Assembly: GCA_938022485.1 (NCBI GenBank)
Contig: CALIEE010000108.1
Coordinates: forward strand, 1-5,262
Direction: 5' to 3'
From: an uncultured bacterium
GTDB lineage: Bacteria > Bdellovibrionota_C > UBA2361 > SZUA-149 > CALKYB01
DNA: 5,262 nucleotides
Shown: positions 1 to 5,262 of the stretch, piece by piece
How the letters are laid out: each line of letters begins with the position of its first letter
Numbering within the stretch: the first letter of the stretch is position 1
Position numbers and translations under genes: made by a program
The notes under the pieces: model-generated
Told to the model about the DNA's origin: nothing
Databases searched by the model: none
The model's input: the letters and a program-made list of their open reading frames with translations, nothing else

Positions 1-374
1 TCTGAAAACCACGCTTAAAGGTTTGACGAAATTAGCTAAGCTTTTTAAGCTGTTAGAGCGTCAAAAATCGCTCTTTTCAACAACCAATTCCTAGTCTGAA
101 ATGCCTTCCGAAAAGAGTCCTCAGCAAAGCCAACTTTTTTAATCGGGAAAACCTAATTATTCTATACAGTTGTTAATTGAGGGAAGATTTAATCATCCTT
201 TCAAGCCTAAACTACATCCTAATTGAGGCTATTTTTAGGGCTGAGCACAGTTTGTTCATTCTTAACGCAATCAGCTGGGAAGGTTTTTTAATTTATAAAA
301 AAGGTTTCCTCTGACTGCTTAAAGAGCCGGGCTTGAAGGCAAATTTTTTTATGCAGTAACAAAGGGTTATTAGG
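1..374. other. gene-free left edge and leader of the sigma factor gene
   Basis: No reading frame here is long enough, or well enough supported, to call a gene. One forward frame is open from base 2 to a TAG at 92-94, but it carries no recognisable protein. The region has a terminator-like hairpin at 55-77. It also has an AT-rich imperfect inverted repeat around 277-309, where a run of T faces a run of A across a 5-base loop. TAATTGAGG occurs twice as a direct repeat, at 174-182 and 220-228. I looked for sigma-54 (GG/GC) and sigma-28 (GCCGATAA) promoter elements for the sigma gene and found none that fit. No riboswitch consensus was recognised. Confidence 0.6.
55..77 (+). terminator. possible Rho-independent terminator of a gene left of the window
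   Basis: AGAGCG at 55-60 is the exact reverse complement of CGCTCT at 69-74. This gives a 6-bp, mostly G+C stem with an 8-base A-rich loop, followed by a short T run (74-77). The form suits termination of a rightward transcript entering from the left. The stem is short and the T run is broken by a C at 78, so the call is tentative. Confidence 0.35.
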
Positions 375-1124
375 GTGAGCGCTGAAAGTAATAACAATCC
401 TAACTCATACCGTTCAGCGGATGAGGATCAACGAGACGAGTTGATCAAAAACTACATTCCGCTAGTCAAAAGGGTAGTCCACCGCCTAGCTGGAAGGCTC
501 CCTTCCGAGGTTGACATCAAGGAAATGTTAAATTCAGGTATCATCGGCCTCGTCGATGCCTTAGAGAAATACGACCCTCAACATGAAACTAGCTTTTCAA
601 CATATGCTCAATTTAGAATTCGTGGAGCGATTTTAGATAGCTTTCGCTCACAGGATTGGGCTCCGCGTTCACTAAGACACAAGGCCCACAAACTAGAAAA
701 TGCTTACCTCAAATTAGAAAAAGAGCTAGGTCGTCCAGCAGAGGACAACGAAGTTGCCGAAGAAATGGGCCTAACAATCGACGAACTTCACAAAATGCTT
801 GGAGACGTATCAGGAGCCGTAATACTTAGCTTCGAAGAACTCGGTTTCGGACATGGTGATGAACGTTTCATGGCAGATGAATACCTGCCAAGTGGCCAAC
901 CTGATCCACTAAAAGATCTGCTTGAAGGGGAAAGAGTTGAGATTATAGCTCGCGCCCTGGATAGATTACCTGAAAAGGAAAGACTAGTGATTAGTTTGTA
1001 TTTTTACGAGGAGCTAAATCTCAAAGAAATAGGTGAAATCATTGGGGTGACTGAGTCGAGAGCGTCTCAAATACGCTCACGAGCTTTACTAAGGCTACGC
1101 TCGTACCTAAAAAGGGCAGTCTAA
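375..1124 (+). CDS. fliA: RNA polymerase sigma factor, FliA/WhiG (flagellar sigma-28) family
   Basis: Complete 249-residue sigma factor, the usual length for FliA. Sigma-28 directs core RNA polymerase to late flagellar and chemotaxis promoters. Region 2 spans about residues 24-95 and includes YIPLVKRVVHRLAGRLP (27-43) and the family signature YAQFRIRGAILDSFRSQDW (77-95), followed by PRSLR. Region 3 spans about 100-177. Region 4 spans about 190-245, with LPEKERLVISLYFYEELNLKE followed by the helix-turn-helix. The GTG start is chosen because an in-frame TAA lies at 357-359, no ATG precedes the conserved region, and AAAGGG (361-366) sits 8 bases upstream. The gene stands alone, with no flhF or flhG upstream, and is tail to tail with the next gene. 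In the recognition helix it reads ASQIRSRA where family members usually read (V)SQIH(S/T)KA, so promoter preference may differ slightly. The family is certain; the flagellar role is inferred. Confidence 0.93.
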   Translation: MSAESNNNPNSYRSADEDQRDELIKNYIPLVKRVVHRLAGRLPSEVDIKEMLNSGIIGLVDALEKYDPQHETSFSTYAQFRIRGAILDSFRSQDWAPRSLRHKAHKLENAYLKLEKELGRPAEDNEVAEEMGLTIDELHKMLGDVSGAVILSFEELGFGHGDERFMADEYLPSGQPDPLKDLLEGERVEIIARALDRLPEKERLVISLYFYEELNLKEIGEIIGVTESRASQIRSRALLRLRSYLKRAV

Positions 1125-1136
1125 AAAACTAAGCCC
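1109..1136 (-). terminator. probable Rho-independent terminator of the small minus-strand gene, inside the end of fliA
   Basis: On the minus strand GGGC then AGT (1136-1133 and 1130-1128, with a 2-base bulge) pairs with ACT then GCCC (1120-1114) across a 7-base T-rich loop. Five T residues follow (1113-1109). This is a standard stem plus U-tract for the leftward transcript. It contains that gene's own TAG stop and lies mostly in the last codons of fliA. Read rightward, the same stem lacks a T run, so it should stop the minus-strand transcript better than the fliA transcript. Confidence 0.5.
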
Positions 1137-1431
1137 CCATTCCCATAACAAATCTACTAAAGCTTGAGAATTTAGGGCATCCACCTTTAAAAACTATCTT
1201 GCATTTTTCGTTCATCCAGCCTTCGAACTTACCACCTGTTCTTCTTCGAACATCGTCCAAGTTCACCAAAGCTTCACCCATTGGCCTAGCAGCTGGTACG
1301 CTCAAAAGATATTTGTCAGCTCCCAGAATTCTAAACGCATAAGTGCAGTGCCAAAAGAAAGCTACGCCCATCAACAAAAGCAAAATCCATTTATACCACT
1401 TCCAACCATCAAAAAATTCGCTAACTGACAT
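1129..1431 (-). CDS. small single-pass membrane protein, function unknown
   Basis: A 100-residue protein that I do not recognise. A short N-terminal segment (MSVSEFFDGWKWYK) leads into one hydrophobic helix of about 20 residues (roughly 15-34, WILLLLMGVAFFWHCTYAF). A basic, polar C-terminal part follows, with two cysteines (KCKIVFKGGC) and a glycine/methionine-rich end. Lysine lies before the helix, so orientation is unclear; a bitopic inner-membrane protein is most likely. Support for a real gene: a good ribosome binding site (AAGGA, 9 bases before ATG on the minus strand), a terminator-like hairpin just past its end, a plausible promoter upstream, and a 4-base gap to the stop of fliA with no overlap. 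The convergent arrangement argues against a shared function with fliA. Confidence 0.6.
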   Translation of the reverse strand: MSVSEFFDGWKWYKWILLLLMGVAFFWHCTYAFRILGADKYLLSVPAARPMGEALVNLDDVRRRTGGKFEGWMNEKCKIVFKGGCPKFSSFSRFVMGMGA

Positions 1432-1470
1432 GTCTCTTAATCCTTGGAGGTAAATTTGATATACTTAAAG

Positions 1471-1499
1471 GCTATACAACTAAAAGCCTAGTAAAACAA
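1471..1499 (-). promoter_or_regulatory. candidate sigma-70 promoter for the small membrane protein gene
   Basis: On the minus strand TTGTTT (1499-1494) is followed after 17 bases by TATAGC (1476-1471), about 40 bases upstream of the start codon at 1431. Spacing is ideal, but the hexamers match consensus only 3 of 6 and 4 of 6. A 5-bp inverted repeat (AGGCT at 1469-1473, AGCCT at 1485-1489) overlaps the -10 and spacer. Confidence 0.3.
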
Positions 1500-1657
1500 A
1501 TTGAATGGGACAAGAGCTTTTACTGGGCACTGCAGGTGCTTAGACGAGCTTGTTCCTTATTACTCAAAAATGGTGCCAAAAGCTTGTCTATAATTGGGCA
1601 TTATTTAACTTAGATGTTTCCTGAATTTTTCAATGGCGCAGTATCTATCCTCTGGCG

Positions 1658-1705
1658 ATACTCAACCAAATCAATCAGTGCCGTAGTTTAAACTATGTTG
1701 AGTAT
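1658..1705. repeat. 9-bp inverted repeat enclosing a 12-bp palindrome, candidate operator
   Basis: ATACTCAAC (1658-1666) and GTTGAGTAT (1697-1705) are perfect reverse complements separated by 30 bases. Inside, TAGTTTAAACTA (1684-1695) is a perfect palindrome. The whole unit lies just upstream of the extended -10 promoter; the inner palindrome is centred about 63 bases before the inferred transcription start. That position is typical for an activator site, but the regulator is unknown. The repeats are observed; the regulatory role is inference. Confidence 0.45.
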
Positions 1706-1716
1706 ATATTTATCTG

Positions 1717-1746
1717 TTGTTCCGCTCGAAAGCTCACTGCTATGAT
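1717..1746 (+). promoter_or_regulatory. extended -10 promoter for the SGNH hydrolase gene
   Basis: TGCTATGAT (1738-1746) is a full extended -10 element: TG, one base, then TATGAT, which matches TATAAT at 5 of 6. A weak -35, TTGTTC (1717-1722), lies 18 bases upstream, and extended -10 promoters tolerate a poor -35. Transcription would begin near 1753, giving a leader of roughly 38 bases before the ATG at 1791. Confidence 0.45.
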
Positions 1747-1790
1747 CGCACAGCACCTCCACCTTTGGAACCGAGCTTAGGCACAGTGCA

Positions 1791-2540
1791 ATGGCTGAAA
1801 ATAAACAATTATCAAAAAGAACACGCACTCCAAAAGTCATAAGATTTTTAGGCTTCATAGCACCCGCTTTCTTTATCGCCCTACTTCTACTTAGTTATTT
1901 TCCTCCCCAACTAGGTTTTGAATATCTTTACCGAAGAACCTTTATCAAAAAGCAAAGCTCCAATCTTAGATTCATAGAAAAACAACAACTGAACCCTCCT
2001 GAAATAGTTCTACTTGGGGATAGCCATTTGCAGGGTATGAACCCCAACGGCCTAGGTAGAACATATATGAACTTTGCAATTTCAGGCGATACTATTGAAG
2101 GGCTAACTCTTAGGCTAAAAGACTATCAAAACTCTCTAGCCAATACCAATGCCGTCCTAATACAAATTGGCACAAACAATCTAGCATATCGAAGAAGTAG
2201 CATTTCAGAAATTGATCGAGCTCTAAAATTCATGACTGAAAACTTAAAGAAACTAACCCACTCACCTATCATTTGGACGGGAGTTTTCAAGACCGACGAG
2301 CTCGAAGATCCAGTTTACAGTCTTAAGTCAGTTGAAAAGATCAATTCTTTAATAAAAAAATACTGCAAAGATATTTCAAACTGCATTTTTCTTGAAGCGG
2401 ACAGCTTCATGAAAGGGGAAGGGCTTTACTCCGATGACGGAATTCATTTAAGTCCGAAAGCCTATATTCAATGGATTGAACAACTAAACCCAATGGTTGA
2501 GGAATCCTTGGAGAAGCGACAGTCCATTCTTCTCCCCTAA
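1791..2540 (+). CDS. membrane-anchored SGNH/GDSL-family hydrolase
   Basis: A 249-residue protein with a basic N-terminus and one uncleaved-looking hydrophobic helix (about 17-37), then a soluble domain probably facing the periplasm. The SGNH blocks appear in order: block I GDSHLQG with nucleophile Ser78, block II with Gly99 in NFAISGD, block III IGTNN with Asn129, and block V DDGIHLSPKAY with Asp216 and His219. Such enzymes are serine esterases, lipases or acyl-sugar deacetylases; nothing here fixes the substrate. The catalytic set looks complete, so activity is expected. Two cysteines (192, 198) could form a disulfide. The ATG at 1791 is chosen because an in-frame TGA lies at 1743-1745 and no other start codon intervenes. 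The ribosome site is weak (TTAGG, 9 bases before the ATG). It lies 132 bases before the DUF1800 gene on the same strand, so the two may share a transcript. Confidence 0.85.
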   Translation: MAENKQLSKRTRTPKVIRFLGFIAPAFFIALLLLSYFPPQLGFEYLYRRTFIKKQSSNLRFIEKQQLNPPEIVLLGDSHLQGMNPNGLGRTYMNFAISGDTIEGLTLRLKDYQNSLANTNAVLIQIGTNNLAYRRSSISEIDRALKFMTENLKKLTHSPIIWTGVFKTDELEDPVYSLKSVEKINSLIKKYCKDISNCIFLEADSFMKGEGLYSDDGIHLSPKAYIQWIEQLNPMVEESLEKRQSILLP

Positions 2541-2567
2541 GCACCTGAAAGGAAAGGCTTTTTCTTT
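2510..2567 (+). terminator. weak hairpins at the end of the SGNH gene, possible attenuator
   Basis: GGAGAAG (2510-2516) pairs perfectly with CTTCTCC (2529-2535) across a 12-base loop, but no T run follows. A second hairpin pairs 2548-2555 with 2560-2567 (eight pairs including one G-T) and ends in a T-rich arm. Neither is a textbook terminator, so read-through into the DUF1800 gene seems likely. Confidence 0.22.
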
Positions 2568-2672
2568 ATAAACTGAATCTTCAAGAATATCGCAAAAAAA
2601 GCCGATCTCACAATATACAGTGAAAATCCCACAATAACGATTGGGGCAACTAATAGATCCAGGTTTAAGGTT

Positions 2673-5262
2673 ATGAAACAGTTTAGGTTTTCAATTCTTG
2701 TATTGCATCTCTTCTTCACTTCCGGGCTAGCTAATGCCGAAGATGGAAACTATGTCGGGGTCTTCAATGGTTTTCTAGACCAAGTTAACATTGTGGAATG
2801 TGAGAATGTCTCTCAGTCCGATCTAAGCGTTACCCTAGAGTACAAATCTAGCGCTGGCGAAAGCATCGCTACCGACAATTTTCAAATCCCCGCTAAAGGA
2901 AGTGTACATAGAGTTGTAAACGAGGCAATTTCTATTGATGATACCTATGGCTGCTTTGGAGTGGTATCCAACAGACCATCCGCCTTAAACTGCAGAACTG
3001 TCGTTTACCGACCTGGGATCAATGACTCAGCCAAACAACACGACTTTATCTATTCAATTCCAGTTACAGCCGGCGAGCCAGGCAAAAAATTTGGTCAAAT
3101 TGCCTCTATTGAAAATTTTCAAGTAAACAATAATTCAGCAAACTGGTTAACTGTTGTTAACAACACTGACCGCGAATTTAGTGCCTTGGTGGAATTTTAT
3201 GACCCCACTGGAAATCAAATAAATACCTATACAATTGACGCCTTGGCTTCCGGTGGAAGGATTGACATGCCTGCCAGTGAACCAGGGACGAATGTCCAAG
3301 GTAGTTATATTATTCACCCAGTAGATCCGAGCCAATATTACCAAGCTTTTCTAGTACAATATGGGGACTATGCCAATCTGAATGCGGCCAATTTTGCATT
3401 TCCAACAATTGCTAAAAAATCAGACTGCGGCGGCAACAGACTTCAAACTTCAACAATGGGAAGTCAGTTCACCTCAAGTTGGTTAGACCTCGCTAATATG
3501 GGAAATCAGATGCTGACTCCAGAGGTGAAAATTTACAATCAGCAAGGAGAACTACTCAGGACAAGAGTTACATCGATTGAAGCAAAAAGTCGCCTCAGAA
3601 TGCCGCTTAACACTTTCATTGATCCTAGCGGAACTGGAGCCATAGGTAGCGTGGAAATAGTTTGCTCTAGTGATTCCGATCGTATCATTGCTCAGACCAC
3701 CCAAATTGGAACTCACGACAGAACTACTCCGGCTTGGGTCTATGCTATTCAAGAATTTCCAACTAATCGAGCTAGTGATAACGAAATCATTGCTCTTCCA
3801 GTAAACTCTTTTCTGGATTCTTACAATTGGCTGAAGCTTAGCAATACCTCTTCTGAGACTATCAGCAAAGCTTTCAAAGTTTACAATATGCAAGGTGAAG
3901 AACTCGATAACCAACAAGTTACTCTAGCTGCTGGGGGCAACCAAGACATCAACGCTGGGGCACCTTTAGGAAAGGATGCCGTCGGTAGTTTGAAGGTACA
4001 AGGAAAAGGTGACGAAGCTGTAAGTGCATATATGCTCCGCTCTTTCCCTGACTCTCAAGGTCGGATTGGAAACATCTATTTAATTAATGGAGCAAAAAAA
4101 GCGGACCAAGGAGATTTTCGCAAAATAATCCTGCCACCTACCCCAACTTCAAGCTCATCATCTAGCTCGAGCTCCTCTGGCAGTTCTAGTTCTTCCAGTA
4201 CTAGCTCATCCAGTTCTAGTTCTTCTAGTTCTAGTTCTAGTTCTAGTTCATCTAGCTCAAGTTCTTCCAGTACTAGCTCATCTAGTTCTAGTTCTAGTTC
4301 TAGTTCTTCAAGTTCCTCCTCTTCCGGTGAGTCCTTTACGGGAAATCCTAATTCTCTGGCCCCATATGAAAAAGAGCTTACTTGGCAAGAAGCTGAGCAT
4401 CTTTTGATCAAAGCAAACTTAGGTGGAACCTTAGAACAACGACAATCAATAATGGAAGATGGCGCAGTCGATTCAGTTAACAAGCTGATTCGCAAAGCCA
4501 CTAACGGATCCCTAGACGAGCATATAGACGGCTCTGTGGAAGATTTGCGCATCAATGCAATCAGATCGGCCTGGTTTGAAATGATGATTAAGGGTGAGAA
4601 CGGTCTACAAGAAAGAATGGCACTGATTCTTCACGATCTATTTGCAACTTCATGCAGAGGTGGCCTGATAAGCAGATCTCCGTGTAAAAATCATATTCAA
4701 CTTATTCGCGAACACGCTCTTGGAAACTTCAAGACCCTAGCAACAGAAATTACCACGGACTTTCTAATGCTTCGTTGGCTGAATGGTAGCCTTAACAGAG
4801 AGGGAAGACCTGACGAGAACTATTCCCGAGAGTTCTGGGAGCTATTCACCTTAGGCGAAACAACTGAAAACTCAGACGGAGTGAGACTCTATAACTCGGA
4901 AGACATAGCAGAGTCAGCCCGAGCGTTTACTGGTTGGAGAGCTATCTTTGATCAAGAAACGGATCTTCCCCGAGAAGTGTTTCTAAATGGGAACTGGCAT
5001 GACGGAGGCGAAAAAACTATCTGGGCAGGCACTCCTTACGAGGCAACTGGAGCTTTTAATCACAAAGATATTGTTAATCTTACGCTTGATACTCGCCCAG
5101 AAGCCGCAAAATGGGTTGTAACAAGACTATTCAATGCCTTTGTTCATGACAAACCTACAGAGGCCCAGATAGATAGTCTTGCGACCACCCTCGTCAACCA
5201 AGAGTGGAATCTAAAGCAAGTGATAAGAAGACTGCTTAGATCGGAAGCTTTTTTCTCACCTG
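2673..5262 (+). CDS. secreted repeat-bearing, serine-linker DUF1800 protein (3' end beyond window)
   Basis: 863 codons are seen and the frame is open at the right edge. Residues 1-22 are a signal peptide ending Ala-Asn-Ala. About 35-480 hold four tandem repeats of about 115 residues. Repeats 2-4 each have Trp-Leu (Trp158, 270, 386) and a Tyr-x-x-x-Gly exactly 22 residues later (Gly180, 292, 408); repeat 1 is diverged. Residues 493-551 are 56 serines of 59. From about 570 runs a DUF1800 domain: LHDLFATS (near 653-660), HALGNF, NYSREFWELFTLGE (716-729), ARAFTGW (749-755), HDGGEKTIWAG (776-786), FNHKDIV (795-801) and a final RRLLRSEAFF. Some 150-200 domain residues probably lie beyond the window. 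DUF1800 has no settled biochemical function; its genes often sit beside DUF1501 genes and encode exported proteins. The ATG at 2673 is the only start after an in-frame TGA at 2574-2576, and the signal peptide supports it. Cysteine pairs (94/107, 252/331, 661/671) suit an oxidising compartment. Confidence 0.88.
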   Translation, partial: MKQFRFSILVLHLFFTSGLANAEDGNYVGVFNGFLDQVNIVECENVSQSDLSVTLEYKSSAGESIATDNFQIPAKGSVHRVVNEAISIDDTYGCFGVVSNRPSALNCRTVVYRPGINDSAKQHDFIYSIPVTAGEPGKKFGQIASIENFQVNNNSANWLTVVNNTDREFSALVEFYDPTGNQINTYTIDALASGGRIDMPASEPGTNVQGSYIIHPVDPSQYYQAFLVQYGDYANLNAANFAFPTIAKKSDCGGNRLQTSTMGSQFTSSWLDLANMGNQMLTPEVKIYNQQGELLRTRVTSIEAKSRLRMPLNTFIDPSGTGAIGSVEIVCSSDSDRIIAQTTQIGTHDRTTPAWVYAIQEFPTNRASDNEIIALPVNSFLDSYNWLKLSNTSSETISKAFKVYNMQGEELDNQQVTLAAGGNQDINAGAPLGKDAVGSLKVQGKGDEAVSAYMLRSFPDSQGRIGNIYLINGAKKADQGDFRKIILPPTPTSSSSSSSSSSGSSSSSSTSSSSSSSSSSSSSSSSSSSSSSSTSSSSSSSSSSSSSSSSSGESFTGNPNSLAPYEKELTWQEAEHLLIKANLGGTLEQRQSIMEDGAVDSVNKLIRKATNGSLDEHIDGSVEDLRINAIRSAWFEMMIKGENGLQERMALILHDLFATSCRGGLISRSPCKNHIQLIREHALGNFKTLATEITTDFLMLRWLNGSLNREGRPDENYSREFWELFTLGETTENSDGVRLYNSEDIAESARAFTGWRAIFDQETDLPREVFLNGNWHDGGEKTIWAGTPYEATGAFNHKDIVNLTLDTRPEAAKWVVTRLFNAFVHDKPTEAQIDSLATTLVNQEWNLKQVIRRLLRSEAFFSP
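4149..4325 (+). repeat. poly-serine linker coded by a TCTAGT hexanucleotide microsatellite
   Basis: 59 codons, of which 56 are serine; the exceptions are Gly503, Thr510 and Thr534. The codons alternate largely between AGT and TCT, so the DNA is a hexanucleotide microsatellite in places (for example 4227-4247 and 4281-4304). A 23-base stretch that includes the Ser-Thr-Ser step starts at 4188 and recurs identically at 4260. It marks a tandem unit of 72 bases (24 codons). The tract separates the repeat region from the DUF1800 domain and should be a flexible, disordered spacer. Serine linkers of this type join domains in other secreted Gram-negative proteins. Confidence 0.9.

Larger units (their letters stand above)
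1432..1790. other. divergent intergenic region with promoters and inverted repeats
   Basis: A 359-base gap between two divergently transcribed genes, with no supported reading frame. It holds a candidate leftward promoter (1471-1499) and an imperfect inverted repeat with arms at 1541-1551 and 1580-1590. It also holds a perfect 9-bp inverted repeat enclosing a 12-bp palindrome (1658-1705) and an extended -10 promoter reading right (1717-1746). A TATAAT at 1589-1594 stands out but has no -35 partner at the right distance. The density of symmetry suggests regulatory DNA; no RNA family was recognised. Confidence 0.55.

Noticed and set aside
2..94. Forward frame open from the left edge for 30 codons, lysine and leucine rich
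   Set aside because: Too short to distinguish from chance in AT-rich DNA, and a terminator-like hairpin lies inside it, which argues against coding.
327..350. Terminator-like GCC...GGC followed by seven T residues, before fliA
   Set aside because: Only three base pairs form in the stem. The T run is more likely ordinary AT-rich leader.
1589..1594. Perfect TATAAT hexamer
   Set aside because: No -35 at 16-18 bases upstream (the sequence there is A-rich) and no TG in the extended -10 position, so it is probably chance.
1658..1705. Integron attC-like ends (RYYYAAC and GTTRRRY)
   Set aside because: ACTCAAC and GTTGAGT fit the two core sites, but the unit is only about 44 bases. The inner bases do not form the second paired box needed in attC, and no integrase or cassette array is present.
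2537..2719. Minus-strand open frame of 60 codons with hydrophobic residues
   Set aside because: It overlaps the signal peptide codons of the DUF1800 gene by about 47 bases and touches the SGNH stop. Its hydrophobicity follows from AT-rich sequence. I could not exclude a tiny membrane peptide but see no evidence for one.
3147..3344. Minus-strand open frame of 65 codons
   Set aside because: Shadow of the secreted protein gene; no family resemblance.
3552..3917. Minus-strand open frame of about 120 codons
   Set aside because: It lies wholly within the well-supported repeat region of the DUF1800 gene, with no recognisable protein and no ribosome site considered convincing.
4076..4555. Long minus-strand open frame rich in Glu and Leu
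   Set aside because: It is the antisense shadow of the serine microsatellite and the DUF1800 coding region: the repeated serine codons read as alternating Glu/Leu/Asp on the other strand. It has no independent support.

Overview
The window reads as ordinary bacterial chromosome from an AT-rich, Gram-negative, probably flagellated organism. The sigma factor has the FliA/WhiG form common in Deltaproteobacteria in the broad sense. The secreted DUF1800 protein with a long serine linker is of a kind seen in marine and predatory Gram-negatives. I cannot fix the taxon from this sequence alone.

Layout. Bases 1-374 hold no convincing gene: there is a small terminator-like hairpin near 55-77, then an untranslated leader. 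Bases 375-1124 (+) encode a complete flagellar-type sigma factor (FliA, sigma-28 family) with a GTG start. It is tail to tail with a small minus-strand membrane protein gene (1431-1129). The two stop codons are 4 bases apart, and the minus-strand terminator appears to lie inside the end of fliA. Bases 1432-1790 form a divergent intergenic region. It holds a possible promoter for the small gene, several inverted repeats, and a good extended -10 promoter for the next rightward gene.

Bases 1791-2540 (+) encode a membrane-anchored SGNH/GDSL hydrolase with all four catalytic blocks visible. After 132 bases comes a large secreted protein that starts at 2673 and is still open at the right edge, 863 codons seen. 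It has a signal peptide, four tandem repeats of about 115 residues, a 59-residue nearly pure serine linker, and the N-terminal two thirds or so of a DUF1800 domain.

How the genes relate. The sigma factor stands alone rather than inside a flagellar operon and has no visible link to its right-hand neighbours. The SGNH hydrolase and the DUF1800 protein lie on the same strand, are both predicted to act in or beyond the envelope, and may be co-transcribed. DUF1800 genes are usually followed by a DUF1501 gene, so a partner would be expected just past the right edge. I see no CRISPR array, tRNA, rRNA, transposase or phage gene. The most unusual item is the repeat-linker-DUF1800 architecture and its microsatellite-like serine tract.
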